Shown: in pieces, positions 50,350 to 58,293 of the stretch | Layout of the letters: the number at the start of each line of letters is the position of its first letter | How positions within the stretch are numbered: position 1 is the stretch's first letter | Origin: Rikenellaceae bacterium | GTDB taxonomy: Bacteria; Bacteroidota; Bacteroidia; Bacteroidales; Rikenellaceae | Assembly (NCBI GenBank): GCA_020860245.1 | Contig: JAJBUQ010000009.1 | Coordinates: 170,438 to 234,437, forward strand | Length of the DNA stretch: 64,000 bases | Direction of reading: 5' to 3' | The notes under the pieces: generated by a model | Told to the model about the DNA's origin: nothing | Seen by the model: the letters and a program-made list of their open reading frames with translations, nothing else | Databases searched by the model: none | Position numbers and translations under genes: made by a program

Positions 50350-50454
50350 CTATTCGCCACTACCGCTGTTACAATTGCAGCAACAGCAGCAGCAACACGA
50401 TACGGTAGCAATCTTCCTCATAAATCGACTGGTAGTTAGTTTCTTCATTTTCAT
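50350..50454 (-). CDS. 34-residue TOMM precursor peptide, streptolysin-S-like
   Basis: The minus strand from ATG 50454 encodes 34 residues. Residues 1-18 are a basic leader (MKMKKLTTSRFMRKIATV) that contains FMRKI, a match to the FxxxB (B is branched-chain) leader motif recognised by SagC-type proteins. Residues 19-34 are Ser, seven consecutive Cys (20-26), Asn, Cys28, Asn, then SGSGE. Contiguous cysteines followed by a Ser/Gly tail is the layout of streptolysin S-type cores, and the rest of the operon supplies matching E1-like, YcaO, dehydrogenase and export genes. No Shine-Dalgarno sequence is seen, which is normal for Bacteroidota. The seven Cys codons are six TGC/TGT alternations, not a simple repeat. 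Alternatives are a metal-binding small protein or chance, but the context argues against both. Confidence 0.88.
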   Translation of the reverse strand: MKMKKLTTSRFMRKIATVSCCCCCCCNCNSGSGE

Positions 50455-50484
50455 AGTTGTAATGTTTTTAAATTAATAAATATG

Positions 50485-50496
50485 TTCACTAGTGAA
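50485..50496. repeat. Perfect 12-bp palindrome before the precursor gene
   Basis: TTCACTAGTGAA is a perfect dyad that overlaps the stop codon of the upstream TPR gene and lies 31 bases before the precursor ATG. It could be an operator or part of a small RNA hairpin; it is too short to distinguish from chance. Confidence 0.4.
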
Positions 50497-51925
50497 ACAG
50501 TTGTTGAAAGAATTCAATTTTACGCGGTATGTCGGGACCGATGTATCTTACTAAAAGAGCATCGTTATTATTATCTTTATGAATATATTTTACCGTGATA
50601 TCGTGCGCTCCTTTTTCTAAAAATAATTGGAACGATCTCTCTTTTTTCTGAAGATTGGAGCCACTATTATCAATAATAATTTTTTCGTCTATAATTAACT
50701 GTGCGTCCTCAACCGCATAAAGGTAAAATATATACTCTCCGGAAACGGGAATATTTATATAACCATCATATTTTACACCATAGCTGCCTCTTTTATTCCG
50801 CAGTTCTATTTTCTCAGATACGCCCTGATCTACGGGAGAGGCAATGTCAAATTCGGACATAGATTTTAAATTGCCATATACACTGTATTTTATTCCAGGA
50901 GTTCCCGATATTTTTTTAGCAGGCCATGGTTCTCCGATTTTATAATTCCCTGTCATAATTATAGATTTACGCACAGTATCGCTTATCGCCCTTACATTTA
51001 GTACAGTATTCTCCTTAATAACTATTGGGTCTACGTACTTGTTAGAACTTACTGTGGGTTCCGATCCGTCAGTGGTATAATAAATATCATAGGTATCGGG
51101 CCCCAGAGCTACTTCTAAAGAGGATCCGTTCTTAATATAACCGCCTTCCGGAAGTATTCGCGGCATAACAAGAGTGAGGTAGGATCTGAACATCCCTTCT
51201 AAATCTACTCCTTCGTCGTCTTCCAATACGGCTCTCTGGTAATACTCTTTTGCTAATGGTAAATCACCTTCCTTCATTGCGATCTGATTTAAGTAAGAAT
51301 AAGTTTCCGCGCGTCCCCATTCCGGATAAGTAGCATTAATATTTTTATAATTTTTAAATTGTTCGACAGCTGTGGTGAAACTCTGTTTAGCTTTTTTCAT
51401 TCCACCACCATAAACTTCCGGAGTGTAATAACTTGATATTCCCGACACTAAGGAAATTCGCGGATTTTCCGGATCGATTTTTTTTGCTGATTTTAACGCT
51501 CCCTGTGCCTTACTGCTTAAAGATATTGCCTCGTTAGGCGTAATACCGATTTTTAAATTATAAAGACTGGCGAGTAAAATATAGCCTTCGCTAAATTTTT
51601 TATTAAGACTTACAGCTCGTTCTAAATGATTAATACCCTTATCGATATATTGAGCACGTTTTTCTTTATCGGCGCTATATGTATGGGAAATTTTTTCATC
51701 TATAAATGCTATGTAGTAATGAGCCATCCAAGATTTAGAATCTACCTGAAGTATTCTTTCAAAGTAGGATTCCGCTTCTATAAAATCTTTCTGAGAATAA
51801 TTAGTTGAAGCCTTCTTAATTAAATTCTTACCCTCAATAATTAAAGCGTCGGTAGATCGATCGTCAGCTGATAATGAGAAGCATATGGATATTACCCATA
51901 TGAAGGTTACGATTGTTTTTGTCAT
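50489..51925 (-). CDS. Secreted TPR protein with chitobiase-C and PA14-like domains
   Basis: This 478-residue protein begins with a signal peptide (about 1-20). Residues about 40-240 form TPR-like helical pairs (SWMAHYYIAFIDEK, EGYILLASLYNLK, TYSYLNQIAMKEGDLPLAKEYYQRAV). Residues about 255-330 (YDIYYTTDGSEPTVSSNKYVDPIVI) match the chitobiase/beta-hexosaminidase C-terminal type domain, and the last about 140 residues resemble a PA14 carbohydrate- or glycan-binding domain (YDGYINIPVSGEYIFYLYAVEDAQLIIDEKII, ending KYIHKDNNNDALLVRYIGP). It is encoded just upstream of the precursor. It may bind cell-surface glycans or help outer-membrane handling of the peptide, but this is inference. Confidence 0.72.
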   Translation of the reverse strand: MTKTIVTFIWVISICFSLSADDRSTDALIIEGKNLIKKASTNYSQKDFIEAESYFERILQVDSKSWMAHYYIAFIDEKISHTYSADKEKRAQYIDKGINHLERAVSLNKKFSEGYILLASLYNLKIGITPNEAISLSSKAQGALKSAKKIDPENPRISLVSGISSYYTPEVYGGGMKKAKQSFTTAVEQFKNYKNINATYPEWGRAETYSYLNQIAMKEGDLPLAKEYYQRAVLEDDEGVDLEGMFRSYLTLVMPRILPEGGYIKNGSSLEVALGPDTYDIYYTTDGSEPTVSSNKYVDPIVIKENTVLNVRAISDTVRKSIIMTGNYKIGEPWPAKKISGTPGIKYSVYGNLKSMSEFDIASPVDQGVSEKIELRNKRGSYGVKYDGYINIPVSGEYIFYLYAVEDAQLIIDEKIIIDNSGSNLQKKERSFQLFLEKGAHDITVKYIHKDNNNDALLVRYIGPDIPRKIEFFQQLFH

Positions 51926-51950
51926 TTTAAGAGTTTAGTTTTTTACTACT

Positions 51951-52814
51951 TTATTTTTTTAAAAATGGCGCAATTATTATTAATAAAATTATGAGAATAG
52001 GGTATATAACATTACCAGATTTTGAGGGATATTCCAATTGCTCCAATTCATATTGTGCCCAACCGAATTCCGGATTGGCCTCTAAGGCCATTCTGTAAAA
52101 TTCTTTAGCTGATTCTCTATTATCTCTATGCAAAGAAATTTTCCCTAACCACACGTATATCTCGTCCTTTCCCCAATTAGGATAGTATTCTTTTTCAAGA
52201 GTATAACTATTAAAAAGGGCTAATGATTTTTGTAAAAGTTCTTCTGCATTTTCTATATTTCCACCATAAGCTTCAGGAGTGTGCAGATAATTAGTTCCGT
52301 ATACAAGGTATAGCCTTGGATTATTGGGATCGAGTTTTGTTGCTTGTTCAAGGTTAATTTTAACAAGGCGATTATTATTTGCAGCCGATCTATATCCTTC
52401 CATAAAAATATTATAGCCATAAAATTGTGCCAATAATATTAACGATTCAGCAAAATCGTCTTTTAACTCTATCGATCGCTCAATATTTTTCATCCCTGCT
52501 TCAAAGGCTATTTTAAATCTTTTTTCCTTATTCTCCATATTGTAAATGAAGGCTTCGTAGAGATTAGATTGAGCCATATAGTAATACACTATATATGAAT
52601 CCGGATATTTTTTGTTTATTTCTTGTAATATATCTTCGGCTTTATTAATTCCATTGAGATCGTATTTACCGTACGCATTATAAAGAGTATTTCTCGCGTC
52701 GGTAATTTCCTTTATAAAATTCTCAGGATCTATAGCATAAGAAGAAAGATTTATTATCCAAAGGCTAATAAAAATAAGGAGGATTTTTTTCAGGAAAGTA
52801 AATGAGATATTCAT
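51951..52814 (-). CDS. Secreted TPR protein
   Basis: This 287-residue protein has a signal peptide (about 1-27) and TPR-like repeats through about residue 255 (PDSYIVYYYMAQSNLYEA, AESLILLAQFYGYN, ARLYLVYGTNYLHTPEAYGGNIENAEELLQKSLALF, ESAKEFYRMALEANPEFGWAQYELEQL). It ends in one hydrophobic helix (VIYPILIILLIIIAPFLKK), so it may be anchored to the membrane. The N-terminal half resembles that of the next protein (PRISLVSGISSYYTPEVYGGGMKKA against NPRLYLVYGTNYLHTPEAYGGNIENA), so the two are paralogues. Function unknown; its gene lies 18 bases after the TonB receptor gene. Confidence 0.7.
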   Translation of the reverse strand: MNISFTFLKKILLIFISLWIINLSSYAIDPENFIKEITDARNTLYNAYGKYDLNGINKAEDILQEINKKYPDSYIVYYYMAQSNLYEAFIYNMENKEKRFKIAFEAGMKNIERSIELKDDFAESLILLAQFYGYNIFMEGYRSAANNNRLVKINLEQATKLDPNNPRLYLVYGTNYLHTPEAYGGNIENAEELLQKSLALFNSYTLEKEYYPNWGKDEIYVWLGKISLHRDNRESAKEFYRMALEANPEFGWAQYELEQLEYPSKSGNVIYPILIILLIIIAPFLKK

Positions 52815-52832
52815 ATTTATGTTAGTTGAGGG

Positions 52833-54983
52833 TTAGAATGAAAATTGAAATCCGAAATAATAATAGCGTGCTAAAGCGGGATTTAAAGGAACTCTTTCAG
52901 TATAATCGGTGTCGTATTTATATCCGGTAATGTTTTTCTTATTAAAGATATTTGTACAGGTCAGGTAAAGAGAAGTAGTGTTATTTGGAAAGAAACTGTA
53001 TAAGAAATTAAGATTCACGTCAAATGTTTCATAAGCAGGTAAGCGTTTATCTCTATACGTTTCTTTACTGCTGGTGTATAATTTTCCTGAAGCAGTGCGG
53101 TATTTGGCTCCTATGGATATATAGTCGTTTATGGAATATTCGCCTATAATATTAAATGTACATGGGATATCGTATTGCGTCCTCGACAGGAAATGGACAC
53201 TATTCCATTTACGTTTTGTCTCCAGCAGGCTCAAGCTGATTCTTCCGCTGAATTTATACCATACTTTTTTATAAAATATATCAAGTCCTGTGGCATATCC
53301 ATACCCTTTGTTGGTTACATTTACCTCCGGATCTTCAAGTACTATATTTCGGTAGTCCTTATAATAATATTCTACTCTGAAAATATTATTATCTGCCTCG
53401 CGCGCAACTCCGACAATATAATGTAAAGCATTTAAAGAGCCTAATTTCGGATTCCCATAATAGTCATCATAATTTTCCGGCGCAGCAAATTGGTGGTATC
53501 TCCCTACGGAGGCTACGAGACTCCATTTCCTCCAGAATTTCCAACTTAAAGAACCTCTGAAATCCCAAATATTCTCCTTGGAAAGAGATTCATGCTCCCA
53601 CCGCGCCCCCACTGTAATATTCAGTCCCGGCCGAAGATTTACAATCCACTTATTGTACAACCCGATCTGATTGGACATATAATCCACATCCAAATCGAAT
53701 ATTTCACTTTGAAATAGTTCATCATCCTCAAAAGTCAAATATCCTTTTATAGTCTGGTGGTTAGAGATTACGTCTAAACCTATTTTAGAAGTAAACATTT
53801 TAGAAATATAAAATTCAGTAGAGGAACTAAACTGAAAAATGTAATTTTTGACATTAATATCTTTATCGTATAGTATAGCCCTTTGAATATAGTGTGAATA
53901 TGCAATATTGGCATGGGAAGTTATGTAGTCGCTCCAATCGTGCTTGATTGATACATTACCTAAATCATAAGAGTTTTTACCTATATAAAACCCGGCTTTA
54001 GTAGGATCGTCCATTGCGACGCCAATTTGATCCGCCTCTCGAAATAAGAATAACTTTATATGGCCTTTGTCGTGCTTATATACCACATTGTAATTCAGAT
54101 CGTAAGAGGTAGGTCTTTTTTGAAACTCCTTTAAAGGTTTATTTAATTTATAGAGGTTATTTGTATTACTATAATTTACAGAAAACGACATACCCAATTC
54201 TTCTCTGAGGACAGGGACTAAAAACCGTAAACCACTATTAGAAAGCCCTAAATCTACTGTCCCTTTAAATCGTTCCGGAACATCGTAACTCTCCATAATC
54301 AAAGCTCCGGAAATTGAATTGGTATATTCCACACCGTATCCCCCTGTAGAAAAAAACATACTTTTTAAAAGAGATGCGGGAATGGCTCCAAAATATCCAC
54401 CTGAAGGAGATTCATATTTATATGGATGATAGAGATAGGCGCCGTCTATAATAAATACCGTTTCCGACACATCTCCGCCGCGGACATATAGACCGGCCCC
54501 TTCTTCAACCTGCTGCACATCCGGAAAAGTCTGAATAGCCATCATTACATCAGCAGCAGCCCCCGGAGTTCTTAAAACCTCCAATGGAGTTAAAGTAACT
54601 CCTTTTTTATCGCCCGTGGAAAAGAAACTCGCTGTTACGACAACTTTATCCAGACTATTCTCGTCTATGCGCAACTTTATGTCTAACGGTTGGCTGAAAT
54701 CAAATTCTTGAGAAATAATTATCTCCGAAGGCTTATGTCCTATATAAGAACCAACAATTGTGAAGGGGAAATCTGTATTTGCGGGAATTTTCAGAATAAA
54801 TTGTCCTAATGTATCGGTGATGGTGCCAACGGTAGTACCTTTTATAAATATATTTGCGTATTCCAATCGCCCCGAATCCTCGCTATATATTATGCCTCCT
54901 ATTGATTTGTCCTGAGAAAAGACAGACATGGACAGGCAAAGGCATAGCAATATTAGTAGAATATTTCTATTCATAGTCTTCAA
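52833..54983 (-). CDS. TonB-dependent outer-membrane receptor
   Basis: This 716-residue outer-membrane receptor has a signal peptide (about 1-23), a carboxypeptidase-like N-terminal domain (about 28-105, GGIIYSEDSGRLEYANIFIKGTTVGTITDTLGQFILKIP), a plug (about 118-235, LTPLEVLRTPGAAADVMMAIQTFPDVQ and YVRGGDVSETVFIIDG) and a beta-barrel ending in FGFQFSF. It is full length. No SusD-like partner follows, unlike glycan-uptake receptors. It is the first gene of a run of TPR genes and the TOMM genes, with a strong promoter just upstream. It may import a nutrient or the modified peptide itself, or be unrelated. The ATG at 54974 is an alternative start three codons in. Confidence 0.9.
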   Translation of the reverse strand: MKTMNRNILLILLCLCLSMSVFSQDKSIGGIIYSEDSGRLEYANIFIKGTTVGTITDTLGQFILKIPANTDFPFTIVGSYIGHKPSEIIISQEFDFSQPLDIKLRIDENSLDKVVVTASFFSTGDKKGVTLTPLEVLRTPGAAADVMMAIQTFPDVQQVEEGAGLYVRGGDVSETVFIIDGAYLYHPYKYESPSGGYFGAIPASLLKSMFFSTGGYGVEYTNSISGALIMESYDVPERFKGTVDLGLSNSGLRFLVPVLREELGMSFSVNYSNTNNLYKLNKPLKEFQKRPTSYDLNYNVVYKHDKGHIKLFLFREADQIGVAMDDPTKAGFYIGKNSYDLGNVSIKHDWSDYITSHANIAYSHYIQRAILYDKDINVKNYIFQFSSSTEFYISKMFTSKIGLDVISNHQTIKGYLTFEDDELFQSEIFDLDVDYMSNQIGLYNKWIVNLRPGLNITVGARWEHESLSKENIWDFRGSLSWKFWRKWSLVASVGRYHQFAAPENYDDYYGNPKLGSLNALHYIVGVAREADNNIFRVEYYYKDYRNIVLEDPEVNVTNKGYGYATGLDIFYKKVWYKFSGRISLSLLETKRKWNSVHFLSRTQYDIPCTFNIIGEYSINDYISIGAKYRTASGKLYTSSKETYRDKRLPAYETFDVNLNFLYSFFPNNTTSLYLTCTNIFNKKNITGYKYDTDYTERVPLNPALARYYYFGFQFSF

Positions 54984-55003
54984 GGTGTTTTTGAGTGGTA
55001 TTT

Positions 55004-55035
55004 CAAATATATTATAACAATATTAAAATTCCAAA
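55004..55035 (-). promoter_or_regulatory. Promoter of the receptor/TPR/TOMM gene run
   Basis: The minus strand reads TTTG (55035-55032), 20 bases, then TATATTTG (55011-55004), 21 bases before the receptor ATG. This is one of the best promoters in the window, and no comparable one is visible just before the precursor gene. Confidence 0.75.
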
Positions 55036-55213
55036 TTTTTGTAGCAATAAATTAATTTTAAGTATGAACATAAATATATCGAAATTATAGATTCTAATCA
55101 AATTTTCATGTCATTCTTAAGGCATTTTTATAAGTATTTGTTGCGATTTGCATGAGATTTTAAGTCCAAAGCATAAATTTCTTAATCATAAAGAATTAAA
55201 AATTCCGATATGA

Positions 55214-55432
55214 TCTATATTTGGAGATCCTTTTGCGGTAATAAAATTCTTACCGGAACCGACTCTAAGTAAGGAGCACGAATTTACGGTGAACTTTATA
55301 AATTCGGAAGGTAAGAGATTAAGTCGATCCATAGAAATGGAATTTAAGGATAAGGATAATATAAACAATACGATCGCCAATGGCGATCGTATTGTTTATA
55401 TGAAAAGGAAACACGTAAATAGTGACCCGTGA
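55214..55432 (+). pseudogene. 3' remnant of a lipoprotein gene related to the one at 62868-63659
   Basis: An open frame of 72 codons on the plus strand with no start ends at TGA 55430-55432. Its first part, SIFGDPFAVIKFLPEP, then HEFTVNFINSEGKRLSRSIEMEF, aligns with the C-terminus of the 263-residue lipoprotein encoded at 62868-63659 (YFNDPFAVIKFDAVPETTGTHNITITITNTEERIFSDTVTFEF). The upstream codons are broken by stops, so it is a degraded copy. The last codons run through a perfect 43-base palindrome at 55359-55401 that is probably not part of the original gene. Confidence 0.6.
55359..55401. repeat. Perfect 43-base inverted repeat
   Basis: Bases 55359-55379 are the exact reverse complement of 55381-55401, with a single A at the centre (55380). 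The arms contain CGATCGCCA. No U-tract follows on either strand. It lies just past the stop of the minus-strand lipoprotein gene at 55449, so it might end that transcript or mark a lost small element. Confidence 0.85.
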
Positions 55433-55448
55433 TTATTCCTTTGCTAAT

Positions 55449-56114
55449 TTATGAATTTAATCTTATGTTATATATTCTTACGATTCGGTTAGGATTTACT
55501 CTTAAGCCTTCACTTTTTACGTTAAGGCCCGATCCTATTCTGATTTTTTCATACCCTTCTATTTCAAAGTATAGGATATTTTCTTCCTGATATAATTTAT
55601 ACATCAATTTTTGTCCGACAACAGACTGGTTAACCGGATAAAAAAATTCTGCCCCTTCTATCTCCTTGAATAAAAGAATTTCGTATTTCCTTTCTGAATT
55701 ATTCCAATTTAAACCTATATAGTTCAACTCCCAATCCAAATCGACAAAATAAAAAACCGGTTGAAACGGGACGGAATTATACTCCTGAACAGCTGCTCTG
55801 GTTTCCAGATACCAGTTACCGTCAAAACTCGAAAAATTATTGAGATTTAACTCGATAATCGGACCTGAAGCGAAATATTCCCCGTCGTTATCTCTTTGCG
55901 GTGTAAAATCTCCGTATACTTCCTGATTAACATATTCATTATTATAAATATCATCAGTAAAGTACCCTTGTGCAGTAGAAAAATAAGCGAAAAAATCTCC
56001 TGCAAGTTCAGTTAAAGGCTCACTATTTTCCACTGTCGTTGAAACGGAATTTTTACTACATCTTCCCAAGGCAAGTAAAGAGATGGTAAATAAAATAATT
56101 TTAATTTTTTTCAT
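55449..56114 (-). CDS. Lipoprotein of unknown function
   Basis: From the ATG at 56114 this is 221 residues (an in-frame ATG at 56147 is less likely). MKKIKIILFTISLLALGRCSKN is a lipoprotein signal with the lipobox LGRC. The rest is mostly beta-strands with aromatic-rich motifs (NWYLETRAAV, FYFVDLDWELNYIGLNW). I recognise no family. It is the third gene of a minus-strand run with the JAMM-like lipoprotein and a small secreted protein, but an inverted repeat (56165-56197) lies between it and the second gene. Nothing suggests a TOMM role. Confidence 0.65.
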   Translation of the reverse strand: MKKIKIILFTISLLALGRCSKNSVSTTVENSEPLTELAGDFFAYFSTAQGYFTDDIYNNEYVNQEVYGDFTPQRDNDGEYFASGPIIELNLNNFSSFDGNWYLETRAAVQEYNSVPFQPVFYFVDLDWELNYIGLNWNNSERKYEILLFKEIEGAEFFYPVNQSVVGQKLMYKLYQEENILYFEIEGYEKIRIGSGLNVKSEGLRVNPNRIVRIYNIRLNS

Positions 56115-56164
56115 GGTTAACATTTTAATTAATAATAGATAGCACAATATACATACTTAAATTA

Positions 56165-56197
56165 AATAATCCCGAAGTTTTTACATTCGGGATTATT
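56165..56197 (-). terminator. Hairpin between two minus-strand lipoprotein/secreted genes
   Basis: A 12-bp perfect stem (AATAATCCCGAA with TTCGGGATTATT) and a 9-base loop is followed on the minus strand by TTTAATTTAAG. A second weaker stem lies at 56206-56235. Either could end transcription after the gene at 56253. Confidence 0.6.
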
Positions 56198-56252
56198 CAA
56201 TTAAGGTTCAGGAGCGTTTACGACAGCTTCTGAACTTTTTCATAAAATTAAT

Positions 56253-56687
56253 TTAATCAGTATATACCTCCGTTCCCAGTCCCATTGATGAAATCTCAAA
56301 ATCTTTAAAATATTCCAGTTGTTGATCTACCGGAAGATCTTTAACCTCTTCCTTGATTTGATCGTAACTCTTTTCCGATTTCTTAAAGTTAACGACTAAA
56401 TAATACAAAAAAGACCTACGAAACCGTTGATTTAACGGGTAATAATAGATCTCGATTGCCGAAAATACACCCTTCCATTCTCTTAGTATTACTGAGTCCG
56501 CTCTTAATTCATGATTCTTCAAGAAGACAGAGAATTTTTTATCCTTGTATGGATCTCCGTCGCTAAAATTAACGGATAAATATTTGACAGTATCATTTTC
56601 AAATTCCGAATACGGAATATAATTTTGTGAGAAACCTTGAGTTACTCCCATTAATAAAAGTAAGAAAATAAAAATTGGTTTTTTCAT
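56253..56687 (-). CDS. Small secreted protein of unknown function
   Basis: This 144-residue protein has a signal peptide (MKKPIFIFLLLLMGVTQGFSQ, cleaved near residue 21). The mature part is charged and beta-rich with no cysteine. I recognise no family. It starts 10 bases after the JAMM-like gene and is probably cotranscribed with it. Confidence 0.6.
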   Translation of the reverse strand: MKKPIFIFLLLLMGVTQGFSQNYIPYSEFENDTVKYLSVNFSDGDPYKDKKFSVFLKNHELRADSVILREWKGVFSAIEIYYYPLNQRFRRSFLYYLVVNFKKSEKSYDQIKEEVKDLPVDQQLEYFKDFEISSMGLGTEVYTD

Positions 56688-56697
56688 AATAGTATTT

Positions 56698-58293
56698 TTA
56701 AAATTTACGATATTTGACAGGGATTAAATATATTCCGCCAATAAATGCGGAGAGTTCGCTAAAAGCATTTTTACCGCTGAAATTATATATAACGATTCCT
56801 GAATCTGTATCCCGTAGAAAACCGGATAATGCATACAGATAACGTTCACTGTTATCTTTTAAGGCACTCATGGATTCCAGTGCATGCGTCCACTTTTTTT
56901 GCGCGGCTGGGCTTGAGGCAAATGATTGGGAATTCCCATCCCAATGAATGCCATAGTTTTCATAAAAATTAATTGCACTGATTCTATCTTCAATATATAT
57001 AATAAAGTACGATCCGTCTGAGTTGCGGATAACAGAGTATTTAAAGTTTTTATGTTTTTGCACACTTTTACCTGTGGTAATTACATCTTGCATAGAAGGA
57101 GAATATATATGTTTAGAGGTATGGCTATGTATATAACCGTGGGTTAGTTCCCCTTCACCAGATAAAGTTACCTGATTTTCACTTCCTTCCAGTAATTTAT
57201 ATAGGGTTATTTGGTTGCCATATATATTGACTCCGGCTCCGTGTTCTACAGATGGTTTTGAATTTACAGCATTTATAAAATCATTAAAGCCATAAGTATC
57301 TAAAGTATTCTGAAGAGCCTCTGCAAGCATCATTTTTTCCATCCACCCCATTGCCTCCTCCCATTTCGGAAGTTTATAAGGAGCAAGATCGGAGTCGATG
57401 ATATCTATTTCTTTTACGGTTTGACTTAACAGTGGATTATCTTTACTCTCATTACCGCTATCCCCTGTTCCCGGATTAGGATTCGGCGTAGGATTTGGTG
57501 CTGGACTGGGATTGGGTATAGGATCGAACGGTATGTCTATATCCTCGAAAGGATTTTCGTTATTATAATCGTAATCATAATCCTCGTCCCACGGGGTTGT
57601 TTCTGTACTATCGTTGCCGGAGGTATCGGTTTCTCCATCCTGTCGGGTGGCAATATAGATTTTTCTGAAGTAGGTATAATTCTTCACGTAACTATTAAGG
57701 ATCGTAAAATATTCAGCCTTATCTCCGATGTTGTGGGCTGTTATATGTGCTTCCGCAATTCCATCCTTGTACTTACTCGTAGTTAATAGTTTCATCGTTA
57801 CGACATCGTAATAAAAGACAAGTCCGGAATAGCCGCCATGATTCGGGTTTTTCAGAAAATTATCCGTCACATTGCTCCGATGCTTCATGTGATAGGCTCG
57901 TGTGGGAGTCAAAGTAAGATAAACAGCTCTCATTTCTCCTGTAATTTTATCTTGACGGATGCATAGAATTTGCCTTACGACATAGCTTCGATAAACTATT
58001 TCACCGCTTTTCTGTGTTACTTGTTCCCTGACGACATAATAATAGTCCGCATCGAACGGAACAAAAACAAAATCGTAATCATCACTTGACGAAATAAATG
58101 CGTTCTCCCATAGAGGAGTGATTTCGCCGGGAGTAAGAGAAGACTCCAAGTTCAGAATACCTCTGGTATCTGCATCAATTATCAAATTCAGGAAGAACGC
58201 TTTAGAGTCAGTCATAAGGTCTTCCTGATTATGGACATACTTCCAATCGATCAGGGGTTCTTCCTTAGTACAGGAGAATAGGAGAACTCCCAT
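56698..58293 (-). CDS. Surface lipoprotein with JAMM/MPN-like domain; start disrupted by a one-base shift
   Basis: The frame from ATG 58293 gives 531 residues, but it starts in the middle of a lipoprotein signal (MGVLLFSCTKEE, lipobox LFSC). An ATG at 58331 is two bases out of frame. Inserting one A into the run of five A after that ATG restores a standard signal (MKKLLKFLTLSTIMGVLLFSC). The N-terminal half is beta-rich; a Pro/Asn/Gly-rich linker follows (about 235-275). The C-terminal part has GELTHGYIHSHTSKHIYSPSMQD (about 385-407), which fits the JAMM metal motif H-x-H, seven residues, S-x-x-D. Such domains cut isopeptide or peptide bonds. It may be a phase-variable or broken gene. Confidence 0.7.
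   Translation of the reverse strand: MGVLLFSCTKEEPLIDWKYVHNQEDLMTDSKAFFLNLIIDADTRGILNLESSLTPGEITPLWENAFISSSDDYDFVFVPFDADYYYVVREQVTQKSGEIVYRSYVVRQILCIRQDKITGEMRAVYLTLTPTRAYHMKHRSNVTDNFLKNPNHGGYSGLVFYYDVVTMKLLTTSKYKDGIAEAHITAHNIGDKAEYFTILNSYVKNYTYFRKIYIATRQDGETDTSGNDSTETTPWDEDYDYDYNNENPFEDIDIPFDPIPNPSPAPNPTPNPNPGTGDSGNESKDNPLLSQTVKEIDIIDSDLAPYKLPKWEEAMGWMEKMMLAEALQNTLDTYGFNDFINAVNSKPSVEHGAGVNIYGNQITLYKLLEGSENQVTLSGEGELTHGYIHSHTSKHIYSPSMQDVITTGKSVQKHKNFKYSVIRNSDGSYFIIYIEDRISAINFYENYGIHWDGNSQSFASSPAAQKKWTHALESMSALKDNSERYLYALSGFLRDTDSGIVIYNFSGKNAFSELSAFIGGIYLIPVKYRKF

Noticed and set aside
50350..50454. Metallothionein-like metal-binding peptide instead of a modified peptide
   Set aside because: A run of seven adjacent cysteines with a leader FxxxI motif and adjoining E1-like, YcaO and SagB genes fits a TOMM precursor much better than the spaced C-x-C layout of metallothioneins.
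50483..50500. parS centromere site
   Set aside because: The dyad shares GTTCAC/GTGAAAC text with parS but has a TA centre and 17 bases in place of the 16-base canonical dyad, and lies far from parAB.
50350..54983. True methanobactin locus
   Set aside because: MbnB and MbnC are not encoded nearby; only the outer-membrane receptor and the Cys-rich peptide recall it.
55186..55380. Minus-strand frame of 64 codons in the receptor upstream region
   Set aside because: It is the antisense of the lipoprotein remnant on the plus strand and contains no motif or likely start signal.
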